From positions 496,001 through 560,000 of the forward strand of contig NZ_JBLTYX010000001.1 of the NCBI RefSeq assembly GCF_048066115.1: a DNA stretch of 64,000 nt, in the 5' to 3' direction. Positions 44,539 to 52,518 of the stretch are shown here, piece after piece. The translations under genes and the position numbers were made by a program. The notes under the pieces were generated by a model, which saw only the letters and a list, made by a program, of their open reading frames with translations, had not been told where the DNA came from and did no database searches. This DNA is from Niveispirillum sp048066115. GTDB lineage: Bacteria; Pseudomonadota; Alphaproteobacteria; Azospirillales; Azospirillaceae. Each line of letters begins with the position of its first letter. Positions within the stretch are counted from its first letter, which is position 1.

Positions 44539-44859
44539 TCAGATCGGCATGCGCATGATGTCGAGATAGGCGTTCACCAGCTTGTCGCGTACGGCGCTGA
44601 CGGCCTGGACGGTCAGTTCGGCCGACATGGTGGCCTGCACCACTTCCTGCGCGGTGGCCTTCCCCTGCAGGCCGGATGCTGCCACCTGCTCGCCATTGCG
44701 CATGGTGGCGATGGCGTCCTTGACGGCCTTGCCCACGATCTCCGGGAAGGAACCGCGCGCCGGGGCGGCGGTCTGCATGATGTCGGCGGGACCGGTGATG
44801 CCGGGCAGCTTGCCGGCGGCATAGGCGCCGGTAACGCCGGAAAGGGGAACGACCTGCAT
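44539..44859 (-). CDS. fliE: Flagellar hook-basal body protein FliE
   Basis: The 106-aa protein joins the rod to the MS ring. It shows the C-terminal FliE pattern ATAQEVVQATMSAELTVQAVSAVRDKLVNAYLDIMRMPI. It has no signal peptide, as expected for a type III export substrate. It follows flgC by about 80 bp. Confidence 0.93.
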   Translation of the reverse strand: MQVVPLSGVTGAYAAGKLPGITGPADIMQTAAPARGSFPEIVGKAVKDAIATMRNGEQVAASGLQGKATAQEVVQATMSAELTVQAVSAVRDKLVNAYLDIMRMPI

Positions 44860-44941
44860 GATGGGGGCTCCTGTCGCCTTGTGGGGCTCTCAAGTTGGTC
44901 GTGGAGGCTTCGTGAAAATCGTGGGCACCATTTCTCTACCG

Positions 44942-45361
44942 TCACCCCCGCAGCATGTCGATGGTGCGGCCCAGCATGGAGCGGGCCTGCTGTATCACAT
45001 TCAGGTTGGCGTCGTAGGACCGGCCGGCCTCGCGCATGTCCATGGCCTCGACCAGGCTGTTGACATTGGGCAGCTTGACATAGCCGTCCGCGTCCGCTGC
45101 CGGGTGGCCGGGATCATATTCCAGGCGGAAATCGCCCATGTCATGGCCGATGCGCTTGACCTCCACCGTGTCGGCCTTCAGGACCCGGTCCAGTTCGGTG
45201 GAGAAGACCAGCGTCTTGCGGCGATAGGGATCGCCGCCGGCCACTTCCGAGGTGGAATTGGCGTTGGCCATGTTCTCCGCCACCACGCGCAGGCGCGTCG
45301 TCTGGGCCTTCATGCCGGAAGCGGCGATGCCGAAGGAAGCGGCGAGATTATCGGTTGCCAT
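44942..45361 (-). CDS. flgC: Flagellar rod protein FlgC
   Basis: The 139-aa proximal rod protein shows the N-terminal rod motif SFGIAASGMKAQTTRLRVVAENMANANS and the C-terminal MDMREAGRSYDANLNVIQQARSMLGRTIDML. The stop codon lies inside a CTCTACCGTCACCCC half-repeat, so an extragenic repeat supplies the gene end. It follows flgB by 14 bp. Confidence 0.94.
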   Translation of the reverse strand: MATDNLAASFGIAASGMKAQTTRLRVVAENMANANSTSEVAGGDPYRRKTLVFSTELDRVLKADTVEVKRIGHDMGDFRLEYDPGHPAADADGYVKLPNVNSLVEAMDMREAGRSYDANLNVIQQARSMLGRTIDMLRG

Positions 45362-45375
45362 TGTGATGCTCCCCT

Positions 45376-45771
45376 TTAACGGCCGATAAAAGCATAGCGC
45401 AGCATGCCGACATTCTTCTGGAACAGGTTGGCGGCCAAGTCGTATTGCTGGCGCACCTCGGCGGTCTTCATCATCTGTTCCTCCAGCACCACGCCATTGC
45501 CGTCGGGTGCGGTCTCGTAGACATCGACGCGGCGATCCTCACGGAAGACAGCCGCCTGATGCAGGGGTTCCAGATGGGCTGCATTGGTGCGGGCCTGCTG
45601 CACGCCGGCGCCCTGCAGGGCCTGGGCGAAGCTGAAGGGCTTCAGGTCGCGGGCCTTCACGCCCGGCGTGTCGGCATTGGCGATGTTTTCCGCCAGCACC
45701 TTGTGCCGGGCCGACAGATAGTCCATGCGATGGCTGGCCAGGTTGAACAGGCCGATGGAGGTCAAATCCAT
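45376..45771 (-). CDS. flgB: Flagellar rod protein FlgB
   Basis: The 131-aa proximal rod protein begins MDLTSIGLFNLASHRMDYLSARHKVLAENIANADTPG in the family manner, with the C-terminal QYDLAANLFQKNVGMLRYAFIG. Its start at 45771 is chosen from that pattern; a longer in-frame version would add a proline-rich leader. It is the first gene of flgB-flgC-fliE-fliQ-transglycosylase and is divergent from fliI, with shared TTTAA motifs between them. Confidence 0.93.
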   Translation of the reverse strand: MDLTSIGLFNLASHRMDYLSARHKVLAENIANADTPGVKARDLKPFSFAQALQGAGVQQARTNAAHLEPLHQAAVFREDRRVDVYETAPDGNGVVLEEQMMKTAEVRQQYDLAANLFQKNVGMLRYAFIGR

Positions 45772-45837
45772 CTCAGCGATACTCCCAACAGGGGCTGGCA
45801 ACGGGGCCGGATATGGGGGCATGCTTCCATGCGCGAC

Positions 45838-45856
45838 TTAAAGCAGCGTTTAAGCG
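45838..45856 (+). promoter_or_regulatory. Secondary TTAA pair near flgB
   Basis: TTAAAGCAGCGTTTAAGCG has two TTAA half-sites with an 8-base spacer. It is closer to flgB than the main motif at 45871 and may be an extra weak site for the same regulator. Confidence 0.3.
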
Positions 45857-45870
45857 CCCGCCCGTCCCCG

Positions 45871-45897
45871 CCGGCTTTTAACCGGCTTTAATCGCGG
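45871..45897 (+). promoter_or_regulatory. Tandem TTTAA motif between flgB and fliI
   Basis: CCGGCTTTTAACCGG is followed directly by CTTTAATCGCGG, giving two TTAA half-sites six bases apart (a ten-base repeat period). The same pattern occurs upstream of flagellin and, with one degenerate half, upstream of motA, flgE and flgI. Confidence 0.5.
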
Positions 45898-45946
45898 CCT
45901 TCCAAGGATGGGGACCAGCCAAACCCTGCATCGGGATCCCTGCGCC

Positions 45947-47338
45947 ATGACCATCCTGGCCGGCCTTCTGGCCGATATCCAACAATTGCCCGGCCCCCGT
46001 TTCCATGGCCAGGTTGTCACCTGTTCGGGCCTGTCCATGGAGGTGGAGGGGGTGGAACGTCGCCTGTCCGTGGGCGATGGCTGCAAGGCGATGACCCGCG
46101 ATGGTCGTCCCGTGCCGTGCGAGGTGGTAGGGTTCCGTCAGGGTCGCGCCGTGCTGCTGCCATTCGCGTCGATGGAGGGGATCGGGCTGGGGTCGAAGGT
46201 GGAAGCCGGGGCGGCCACGGGCATGGTCCGGCCCGATGATCGCTGGTTGGGCCGGGTCATCAATGCCTTTGGCAAGCCCATCGACGGCAAGGGCCATCTG
46301 GGACTGGGCGATGCCAACCGGTCACTGCGCGCCAATCCGCCGCCGGCATTCGAGCGGCGGCGCATGGGCGCGCGGCTGGAGACGGGCATCCGCGTCATCG
46401 ACGCCTTCACGCCTCTGTGCCGGGGCCAGCGCCTGGGCATCTTCGCCGGGTCCGGTGTGGGCAAATCCACCCTGCTGGCCATGCTGGCCCGGTCCAGTGC
46501 GGCCGATGTCAATGTCATCGGCCTGATCGGCGAGCGCGGGCGCGAGGTGCAGGAATTCATCCAGGATGATCTGGGACCGGAAGGACTGGCGCGCAGCGTG
46601 GTCATCGTGGCCACGGGCGACGAGCCGGCGCTGGCGCGGCGTCAGGCGGCGTACCTGACCCTGAGCGTCGCCGAGCATTTTCGCGATGCCGGACGCGACG
46701 TGCTGTGCATGATGGACAGCGTCACCCGCTTCGCCATGGCCCAGCGCGAGATCGGCCTGTCGGCCGGTGAGCCGCCGACCACCAAGGGCTATCCGCCCAG
46801 CACCTTTGCCGAACTGCCTCGCCTGCTGGAACGCGCCGGGCCGGGGGCGGAGGGGACGGGCGACATTACCGGCGTGTTCACGGTGCTGGTCGATGGCGGC
46901 GACCATGACGAGCCGCTGGCCGATGCCGTGCGCGGCATCCTGGACGGCCATATCGTCATGGACCGCAAGATCGCCGAACGCGGCCGCTATCCGGCCATTG
47001 ATGTGCTGAAAAGCGTGTCGCGCGCCCTGCCGGGGTGCCTTTCGCCCGAGGAGAACGCCACCGTTGCCGGGGCGCGGGGGTTGCTGTCGCGGTACGAGGC
47101 GATGGAGGAGATGATCCGCCTGGGCGCCTATCGCGTTGGCAGCGATGTCGAGGTGGATCAGGCGATCAAGGCCCAGCCGTCCTTGCAGGAATTCATGCGC
47201 CAGAAGAAGGGTGAGGCGACGGAAGCGGCGCAGGGTTTCGCGGTGCTGGAAGCGATCCAGGCGGACCTGACACCGCCGCCCCCTCCCCCGCCGGAACCGC
47301 CGAAGAAGCCGGGGGCGGCGGTGAAGAGAAGGGGGTGA
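45947..47338 (+). CDS. fliI: Flagellum-specific export ATPase FliI
   Basis: The 463-aa ATPase powers substrate unfolding at the export gate. Walker A is GSGVGKST near residue 170, followed by VIGLIGERGREVQEFI, Walker B VLCMMDSVTRFAMAQREI and the GYPPSTFAELPRLLERAG segment. ATG 45947 gives the common start MTILAGLLADI; ATG 13 codons upstream has its ribosome-binding site too close. A proline run (PPPPPPPEPPKKP) at the C-terminus is unusual. fliJ, which normally follows, is absent. Confidence 0.94.
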   Translation: MTILAGLLADIQQLPGPRFHGQVVTCSGLSMEVEGVERRLSVGDGCKAMTRDGRPVPCEVVGFRQGRAVLLPFASMEGIGLGSKVEAGAATGMVRPDDRWLGRVINAFGKPIDGKGHLGLGDANRSLRANPPPAFERRRMGARLETGIRVIDAFTPLCRGQRLGIFAGSGVGKSTLLAMLARSSAADVNVIGLIGERGREVQEFIQDDLGPEGLARSVVIVATGDEPALARRQAAYLTLSVAEHFRDAGRDVLCMMDSVTRFAMAQREIGLSAGEPPTTKGYPPSTFAELPRLLERAGPGAEGTGDITGVFTVLVDGGDHDEPLADAVRGILDGHIVMDRKIAERGRYPAIDVLKSVSRALPGCLSPEENATVAGARGLLSRYEAMEEMIRLGAYRVGSDVEVDQAIKAQPSLQEFMRQKKGEATEAAQGFAVLEAIQADLTPPPPPPPEPPKKPGAAVKRRG

Positions 47339-47410
47339 GGGGGGAATTCCCTTAATCCCTTTCTTGCCCCTAACGCAAAAGTTTGGACTGTAAGGGTTTC
47401 CTCAATATCC

Positions 47411-47494
47411 ACCGTCACCCCGGCGAAGGCCGGGGCCCAAGTGACAAGCGCTTCGCTCTACGACCTGGGCCCCGGCCTCCGCCGGGGTGACGGT
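47411..47494. repeat. Palindromic extragenic repeat after fliI
   Basis: The 84-bp element starts ACCGTCACCCCGGCG and ends GCCGGGGTGACGGT, with the AAGTGACAAGCGCTTCGCT centre of the family. It occupies the 240-bp gap between the convergent fliI and DUF1217 genes, where no gene is supported. Confidence 0.85.
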
Positions 47495-47580
47495 AGAGAG
47501 AGCGGCAACGATGGTGCCCAACACTCTCGCGGGGGAAGCAGGGATATGAGGTTTCAGGTAGGAGCTTTACCGCCCTCCCC

Positions 47581-49086
47581 TCACCACCGCCGCGTGGTCG
47601 CCAGCGCCATCAACGTCGACGCATCGATCGTCGTCCGCCCGCCGCCGGACAGCAGCTGTACGGCGGGGTTGGAGGCGGCGGCACTGGGGTTATTGCCGTT
47701 CACGTCATACATCATCATGAAGCGTTCAACGAGTTTCCCCGCTTCGGCCGGGTCCTTCAGCTTCTTGATGTCGAAGCGGCTTTGCAGGATGTCCACTTGC
47801 CGGTCCAGGTCGATCTGGGCGGCCTGGTCGGGCAGGCCCAGGGCCGTGCGGGCGAATTCTGCCAGCGCCTTGTCGGCCAGTACCTGGTACCAGCTGGTGA
47901 TGCCCGCCGACTTGCGCTCGAAATACAGGCCCAGGCGCAGCGCCTCGTTGGCGTTGCCGGCCGATACCTCGAAGCTCTGCGTCTCATAGCGCTTCACGAC
48001 ATCATTGACGAATGCCGGGCTGCCGCGCCGCTTGGCGCCGGTATTGGCGGTGCTGAAGGCCAGGGCCAGGTTCTTCTCCCGCTCCCCGGCCGTGGCGGCG
48101 AAGCTTTTGGCATCGGCGGGATCGCTGGCCAGGACCTTGCGCAGATAGTTGGTGTCGCCGGCCTTGTCCTCCAGGTCGAACGCCTTCAGGACAGTGTTCA
48201 GCAGGCTGCGGTCGGCCAGCAGGTCGCTGCCCACCTCCAGCCCCGGCAGCTTCTGTTCCAGGGACAGCAGGGTCCGCTTGACCTCATACCGCGCGGCCAC
48301 AGCGGCCTTATCGCGGGCATAGGTGCTTTCCATCATTTCCCACTGGATCTTGGAACGCACCGAACTGCCGCGCGGATTACCGTTATAGTCCCAGACATCC
48401 AGGAAATTGTTGCGGAACACCACCTGGGTGGGCGCCAGCTTCATTTCCGCGAACGGGATGGTGTTTTCCAGCTGCTCGGCCTGGCTTTTGGCATCGGCGG
48501 GGCCGATGGGTTTGGACAGGCCATAGACGGTGCGCACCACGTCGGCCATGTCCGGATCATCCATCACCGCCGCCCAGCTGGTCTTGGTCGGCAGCTTGCG
48601 GGAGAAGTCCAGCATCATGGAAAGCGCTTGGTTGCGCTGGCCGATCTCCTGCTCGAACAGGGCGGTGACATAGCGGTCGCCGATCTGGTCGGCGAAGGAG
48701 GTGCCGGTCTTGGCGCTGTTCGGGCCGAAATTGAAGGCGCCGGCCAACTCGCGAAACCGCTGGTCGCCCATGCGGTTGGCGACCGATGCCGTATCCGACA
48801 GGTCGCTTTCCAGCACCTTGCGCACCAGCGCCTGGGAATTGATCTGATCCTCCAGCCCGAAGGCCCGCATCACATAGGTATAGGCGCGGCGGTCGGACAT
48901 CAGCTCATCCACCGACCCAATCTGCGGCAGCCTGGACCGGGCATAGGCGGTGTCGGCGCTGTTGACGGGATCGGCCATCATCATGGCCTTCTGCCGTTCC
49001 TCCGTGCGCGACAGCAGCCGCCATTGCAGCAGGGAGGAACCGAAGCCACCCGTCACGGTGCTGGCGCCGAAGCCGATGATGCTCAT
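47581..49086 (-). CDS. DUF1217 flagellar-associated protein
   Basis: The 501-aa protein is made of repeated helical DUF1217 units. Similar blocks recur: DRRAYTYVMRAFGLEDQI, DRSLLNTVLKAFDLEDKAG, and the linked VRKVLESDLSD and LRKVLASDPAD. It lacks a signal peptide and membrane helices. DUF1217 genes are frequent in alphaproteobacterial flagellar clusters, where a structural or secreted role is suspected but not settled. Its start overlaps the flaG-like stop by four bases. Confidence 0.75.
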   Translation of the reverse strand: MSIIGFGASTVTGGFGSSLLQWRLLSRTEERQKAMMMADPVNSADTAYARSRLPQIGSVDELMSDRRAYTYVMRAFGLEDQINSQALVRKVLESDLSDTASVANRMGDQRFRELAGAFNFGPNSAKTGTSFADQIGDRYVTALFEQEIGQRNQALSMMLDFSRKLPTKTSWAAVMDDPDMADVVRTVYGLSKPIGPADAKSQAEQLENTIPFAEMKLAPTQVVFRNNFLDVWDYNGNPRGSSVRSKIQWEMMESTYARDKAAVAARYEVKRTLLSLEQKLPGLEVGSDLLADRSLLNTVLKAFDLEDKAGDTNYLRKVLASDPADAKSFAATAGEREKNLALAFSTANTGAKRRGSPAFVNDVVKRYETQSFEVSAGNANEALRLGLYFERKSAGITSWYQVLADKALAEFARTALGLPDQAAQIDLDRQVDILQSRFDIKKLKDPAEAGKLVERFMMMYDVNGNNPSAAASNPAVQLLSGGGRTTIDASTLMALATTRRW

Positions 49087-49418
49087 AGCTCCACCTCCCG
49101 GCGTTCCGGCCCGACCTCGCCGGCCTCGTCATCGGGCGGGACATAGCCGGCGGGGATGCGTAGCAGCACGTCACCGGTGCTTGTATCCAGCACCTCGGTG
49201 AACAGGCGCTGCGTCTCCGGGTCCAGCAGCACGCGATAGGGCCGGAAAGCCGGCGAAGGCTCCACCGGCGGCTTCACGGCCACCGGTGGAACCTTCACAT
49301 TCTTGTCCGCCTCGCGGTCGGCCGCCCGGTCCATGGGTGCCACCGGTTCCGCCAGGCGGCGGCGCGCGGCGGCACTTTCCGAGGAGGAAACCGCCTCGAC
49401 CTGCTTTCGATCACTCAT
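49083..49418 (-). CDS. FlaG-like small flagellar protein
   Basis: The 111-aa protein has a charged, disordered N-terminal half and a short beta domain: FRPYRVLLDPETQRLFTEVLDTSTGDVLLRIP. This is the pattern of FlaG proteins, which limit filament length in several bacteria. GGAGGAGGGGG precedes ATG 49418. It is coupled to the DUF1217 gene by an ATGA overlap. Confidence 0.65.
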   Translation of the reverse strand: MSDRKQVEAVSSSESAAARRRLAEPVAPMDRAADREADKNVKVPPVAVKPPVEPSPAFRPYRVLLDPETQRLFTEVLDTSTGDVLLRIPAGYVPPDDEAGEVGPERREVEL

Positions 49419-49484
49419 GCCCCCTCCTCCCGCGGCCACCTTGCCGCGTTACGTCGGCCTTGCACCCCTCAAATCATGGAGCGC

Positions 49485-49925
49485 CTACGCACCAGCCGCC
49501 CTTTCTGGCAGCGGTTCGGCCGTACCCACCGCCCCGACGGGCGGCAGCAATATCGCCTCGTAACTGATCACCGGCCGCAATGCGGCCAGCGCCTTGTAAT
49601 AATCCCCCTCGCGCACATGCCGGTCGGCATCGCCCAGGTGATAGGTCATTGCCGGATCCAGGATCGCCGTATGCAACTGCGCGATCAGCGCGTCATAGAG
49701 CAGCTTCTGGCGGGCCGCGTTCGGGGGGTCCAGCAGCATGGCCTGCACGGCGTAATAGGTGCGCTTGACCGGCGTCGTCGCTTCCTCCGGCTGGAGGATG
49801 GAGCGGCCGGTCATCACCTGCGCGTGGTTGGCCACGGTCACGGTATTGCGATGGCGGCCATTTTCAATGACCACGCCATTGACGATGAACTTCTCGAATG
49901 GTTTCAGCTTCAGCTTCAGACCCAT
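49485..49925 (-). CDS. flbT: Flagellin translation regulator FlbT
   Basis: The 146-aa protein matches FlbT: LKPFEKFIVNGVVIENG near the start, SILQPEEATTPVKRTYYAVQAMLLDP near residue 45 and HLGDADRHVREGDYYKALAALRPVI in the C-terminal half. In Caulobacter FlbT binds the flagellin mRNA leader and lowers its translation until the hook is complete. It follows flaF and lies downstream of flagellin on the same strand. Confidence 0.95.
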   Translation of the reverse strand: MGLKLKLKPFEKFIVNGVVIENGRHRNTVTVANHAQVMTGRSILQPEEATTPVKRTYYAVQAMLLDPPNAARQKLLYDALIAQLHTAILDPAMTYHLGDADRHVREGDYYKALAALRPVISYEAILLPPVGAVGTAEPLPERAAGA

Positions 49926-49940
49926 GGAACACCTTCCAGA

Positions 49941-50294
49941 TCAACTGGCGGGAGCGGCAGCCAGTCCCTGCATGACGGTACGGTTGACATCGACAAGGGG
50001 GCCGAGCGGCCGGTCGGTGGACAAAGCCTGGCCCGAATAGCGATCAACCCAGAGACCCAGCGAGATCAACCCGGCCTTCAACGGGTCCGGCAGCAGGTTG
50101 CCCGGGTCCGCCACATCGGCCACCAGGGTCATCCAGAGCCGTCGGTTGCGGTCGATGGCGCGGATGCGCGCCAGGGCGTCGTTGCTGCGGGTCGCGGTCT
50201 CCAGGTCCATCGTGACCTGCTGAAAGACCTTGCGTTCCAATTGTCGGGGGCTGGCCGTGTCCATAACGGACTGGCGATAGGCTGCGACGCTCAT
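49941..50294 (-). CDS. flaF: Flagellar biosynthesis regulator FlaF
   Basis: The 117-aa protein matches FlaF: SVAAYRQSVMDTASPRQLERKVFQQVT at the start, ALARIRAIDRNRRLWMTLVADVADPGN and LPDPLKAGLISLGLWVDRYS later. In Caulobacter FlaF is needed for flagellin synthesis or secretion and opposes FlbT. ATG 50294 has AAGGGGA upstream. The flagellin gene lies 290 bp upstream beyond two hairpins. Confidence 0.94.
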   Translation of the reverse strand: MSVAAYRQSVMDTASPRQLERKVFQQVTMDLETATRSNDALARIRAIDRNRRLWMTLVADVADPGNLLPDPLKAGLISLGLWVDRYSGQALSTDRPLGPLVDVNRTVMQGLAAAPAS

Positions 50295-50396
50295 TGACAA
50301 TTGTCCCCTTGAAGAAAAGCGAGGAACATAGAGTATCAGTGGGCGATTAAACGGCGGTGAAATACAAAATACCGTGCAAATATAGATATAAATAAA

Positions 50397-50422
50397 GGGG
50401 GTCGACCGTAAGGCCGACCCCC
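50397..50422 (-). terminator. Flagellin terminator
   Basis: On the minus strand GGGGGTCGGCC-TTAC-GGTCGACCCCC is followed by TTTATTTATAT. It lies about 165 bp past the flagellin stop and is the best terminator in that gap. Confidence 0.8.
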
Positions 50423-50444
50423 GATAATCACTGGGCCGTTATTA

Positions 50445-50480
50445 TACAGAGCCCGATAATTTGACTTATCGGGCTCTGTA
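50445..50480. terminator. Perfect 15-bp hairpin after flagellin
   Basis: TACAGAGCCCGATAA pairs perfectly with TTATCGGGCTCTGTA around a 6-base loop. It stands between the flagellin stop and the terminator at 50397 and may protect the flagellin message 3' end from exonucleases. Confidence 0.6.
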
Positions 50481-50552
50481 CGGCGGCGACCGCCGCCGCG
50501 CCGCACGTGCGGCGTAAGCCAAGCCAACGGATGTTGGCGCCGGCGCCTGAGG
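50481..50552 (+). repeat. CGGCGGCGACYGCCGCC repeat, copy after flagellin
   Basis: The 72-bp element starts CGGCGGCGACCGCCGCCGCG, contains CCGCACGTGCGG and ends GGCGCCGGCGCCTGAGG. It is nearly identical to the copy at 60006-60077 and, inverted, to 43401-43470. Together with the two hairpins it fills the 290-bp gap, where no gene is supported. Confidence 0.8.
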
Positions 50553-50585
50553 CCCGGTGATCGGTCACGATCACCGGGAACAGGA

Positions 50586-51437
50586 TTAACGGAACAGCGA
50601 CAGGATGTTCTGCGGCGCCTGGTTGGCGATCGACAGAGCCTGGATGCCCAGCTGCTGCTGGACCTGCAGGGCCTGCAGACGGGCAGACTCTTCGTTCAGG
50701 TTGGCATCGACCAGGGTGCCGATACCTTCGTTCAGGCTGTCCACCAGCTTGCTGGTGAAATCGGCCTGGAGTTCCAGACGCTTGCCGACGTTACCGAACT
50801 CGGCGGCGGCGCTGATGACCGTATCCATGTGGGCTTCCAGCGCCAGCAGCTGCGTCTGGGCGACGGCGGCGTTGGCGGAACCGTCGGCACCGGCGGTGAT
50901 GGCGGCGGACAGGCCGGCGACGAAGGTCTGGACCGCCGTCATGTCCTGGCCGTCGATCGTGTCGGTCACGGCCGTGATGGCGGCACCGGCGCGATTGATC
51001 GACACCGTCAAGGTACGGGTGTTGGCGTTATCCAGCAGGTTCTCACCATTGTAGCTGGCGCTGTCGATGGTGTTCTGGATGTTGCTGGCAAGGCTGGTCA
51101 GCTCGTCGCCGATCTTGGCGTGATCGACCGAAGCCGACGTGGCCAGGGCCAGCTGGTTCTTCACTTCGCTGAGCAGCTTCTGGATGTTTTCGGAGCCGAC
51201 GCGGGCGGTCTGCACGGTGGCGGCGTTGATGGCGATGTTCTCGTTCAGCGCCTTCAGAGCCGACACGTCGGACTTCATGACGGTGGAGATGGCCCAGTAG
51301 GACGAATTGTCCTTGGCGGTGCCCACCTTCATGCCGGTGGAAATGCGATCCTGAACCGTCTGCAAGTCCTTGCTGGTCTTGTTCAGGGTCTGCAGCGCAA
51401 CCATCGCGCCGACATTCGTCAGAATAGAAGCAGCCAT
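50586..51437 (-). CDS. Flagellin
   Basis: The 283-aa filament protein has the conserved N-terminal D0/D1 helices (ILTNVGAMVALQTLNKTSKDLQTVQDRISTGMKVGTAKDNS) and C-terminal helices (LEDANLNEESARLQALQVQQQLGIQALSIANQAP-type). The central variable region is short, so the filament subunit is small, about 28 kDa, as for many lateral or alphaproteobacterial flagellins. ATG 51437 has AAGGAG eight bases upstream. A 115-bp leader separates it from a tandem TTTAA motif. It is the only flagellin gene in the window. Confidence 0.95.
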   Translation of the reverse strand: MAASILTNVGAMVALQTLNKTSKDLQTVQDRISTGMKVGTAKDNSSYWAISTVMKSDVSALKALNENIAINAATVQTARVGSENIQKLLSEVKNQLALATSASVDHAKIGDELTSLASNIQNTIDSASYNGENLLDNANTRTLTVSINRAGAAITAVTDTIDGQDMTAVQTFVAGLSAAITAGADGSANAAVAQTQLLALEAHMDTVISAAAEFGNVGKRLELQADFTSKLVDSLNEGIGTLVDANLNEESARLQALQVQQQLGIQALSIANQAPQNILSLFR

Positions 51438-51552
51438 GATCATTCTCCTTCGTGGATGGATTTGGATCTAGCGCCTTCTGACGCAGCCGCTGCCGGGGTT
51501 GAGGGACATCTGTGGTCCAAGCCCGGGAGCTGTCTCGACTGTGGCAGCGGGA

Positions 51553-51575
51553 GATTAAATCCGCTTAAAAAGCGG
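51553..51575 (-). promoter_or_regulatory. Tandem TTTAA motif upstream of flagellin
   Basis: On the minus strand CCGCTTTTTAAGCGG is followed directly by ATTTAATC, giving two TTAA half-sites six bases apart. It aligns base for base over most positions with the site between flgB and fliI. Confidence 0.5.
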
Positions 51576-51670
51576 TGCTGTTACAAGGGTATACATCTTT
51601 AGGGTGGGGTGAACTCATACTGTTCCCTACCCTGCTTTCATCCTCGCGCAGTTTTGGGCTGTGAGGGTCT

Positions 51671-51724
51671 CCGCACTCTCTACCGTCACCCCGGCCTTCG
51701 CCGGGGTGACGGTAGAGAGTGCGG
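51671..51724. repeat. Perfect 25-bp hairpin repeat upstream of flagellin
   Basis: The left arm begins CCGCACTCTCTACCGTCACC and pairs perfectly over 25 bases with the right arm around a CTTC loop. It is the core of the extragenic repeat family without its central part. The 300-bp gap between the flgN-like stop and the flagellin start holds this repeat and the regulatory motif only. Confidence 0.9.
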
Positions 51725-51738
51725 CAGCGAAGGTGCCC

Positions 51739-52212
51739 TCAAAGATTATGATCGATCCGCCCATACCCCGGCATGGCCCGCCGGGCGGTGCTGCCGCTGC
51801 GGCCATAGACGCCGTCGGCGCGCTGGCGTTCGGCGACGCGGCCCAGGCGCTTGGCGACATTGGTCACCGCCTCCTGGGCTGCCTGCAGGGCGATGGTATT
51901 GGCGCGGGTCGCGGCGCACAGGCGGGCGGCGGCGGTGCGCACCCGTTCCGGCGGGGCGGGGTCTTCCACCGGCTCCGCCTCCCCCTCGTCACCATCGGCG
52001 GCGAACACCGGCAGTGGCGGGGCGCGGTTGGCCTCGCGCAGCAGGATGCCCAGCTGTTCGAACAATTTGCGCTTGGTGCTGAAATACAGCTCCAGCCCAT
52101 CGGACTGGGCCTTGGATACCAGGCTGGTTTCCTCCTCCAGCAAGGCGGTCAACACCTCGAACGCCTCGGCCAGATGCCGGCGCATGTCCGGCGACAGTGA
52201 ACCGACATTCAT
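51739..52212 (-). CDS. FlgN-like flagellar export chaperone
   Basis: The 157-aa helical protein begins with a coiled coil (LAEAFEVLTALLEEETSLVSKAQSDGLELYFSTKRKLFEQLGILL-like heptads) typical of FlgN, which guards FlgK and FlgL before export. The C-terminal half (LCAATRANTIALQAAQEAVTNV) also fits. It starts three bases after the flgJ stop, in the flgI-flgJ unit. Sequence conservation in this family is low, so the name rests on layout and context. Confidence 0.6.
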   Translation of the reverse strand: MNVGSLSPDMRRHLAEAFEVLTALLEEETSLVSKAQSDGLELYFSTKRKLFEQLGILLREANRAPPLPVFAADGDEGEAEPVEDPAPPERVRTAAARLCAATRANTIALQAAQEAVTNVAKRLGRVAERQRADGVYGRSGSTARRAMPGYGRIDHNL

Positions 52213-52215
52213 GCC

Positions 52216-52518
52216 TCAGCCCTCCCGCGACTGGTCATACTGGGCGATCTGGGCGCGGACGTGGCCGGCAATGCCGAAGCCGCCGGGGCTGGACGCCATG
52301 CTCTCGGCGACGCTGTCCAGCATCATGCCGCGGAACACTTCCTCCGCATAACCCCCGCCGAACATGCCCTCGGTCGATACGCCTTCGAACATGGAATTCA
52401 ACGCCTGGCTCAGCAGCAATGCTTCGAATTTCCGTGCCGCCTCGGTCGCGGCCGTGCCCGTCAGGGGACCGGCGGCCGGCAGGGGCCGGGCGGGCGGCTG
52501 GATTTCAGCTATTTCCAT
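52216..52518 (-). CDS. flgJ: Rod-binding protein FlgJ, N-terminal domain only
   Basis: The 100-aa protein holds only the rod-binding domain: AARKFEALLLSQALNSMFEGV near residue 30 and GYAEEVFRGMMLDSVAESMA near 57. The muramidase half found in enteric FlgJ is missing, as is usual in alphaproteobacteria; the separate transglycosylase at 43486 may supply that activity. Its ATG overlaps the flgI stop by one base (TGATG) after GGAGGT. Confidence 0.88.
   Translation of the reverse strand: MEIAEIQPPARPLPAAGPLTGTAATEAARKFEALLLSQALNSMFEGVSTEGMFGGGYAEEVFRGMMLDSVAESMASSPGGFGIAGHVRAQIAQYDQSREG

Noticed and set aside
37241..47494. Repeats considered as a CRISPR array
   Set aside because: Copies are kilobases apart, palindromic and of unequal length, without regular spacers or cas genes.
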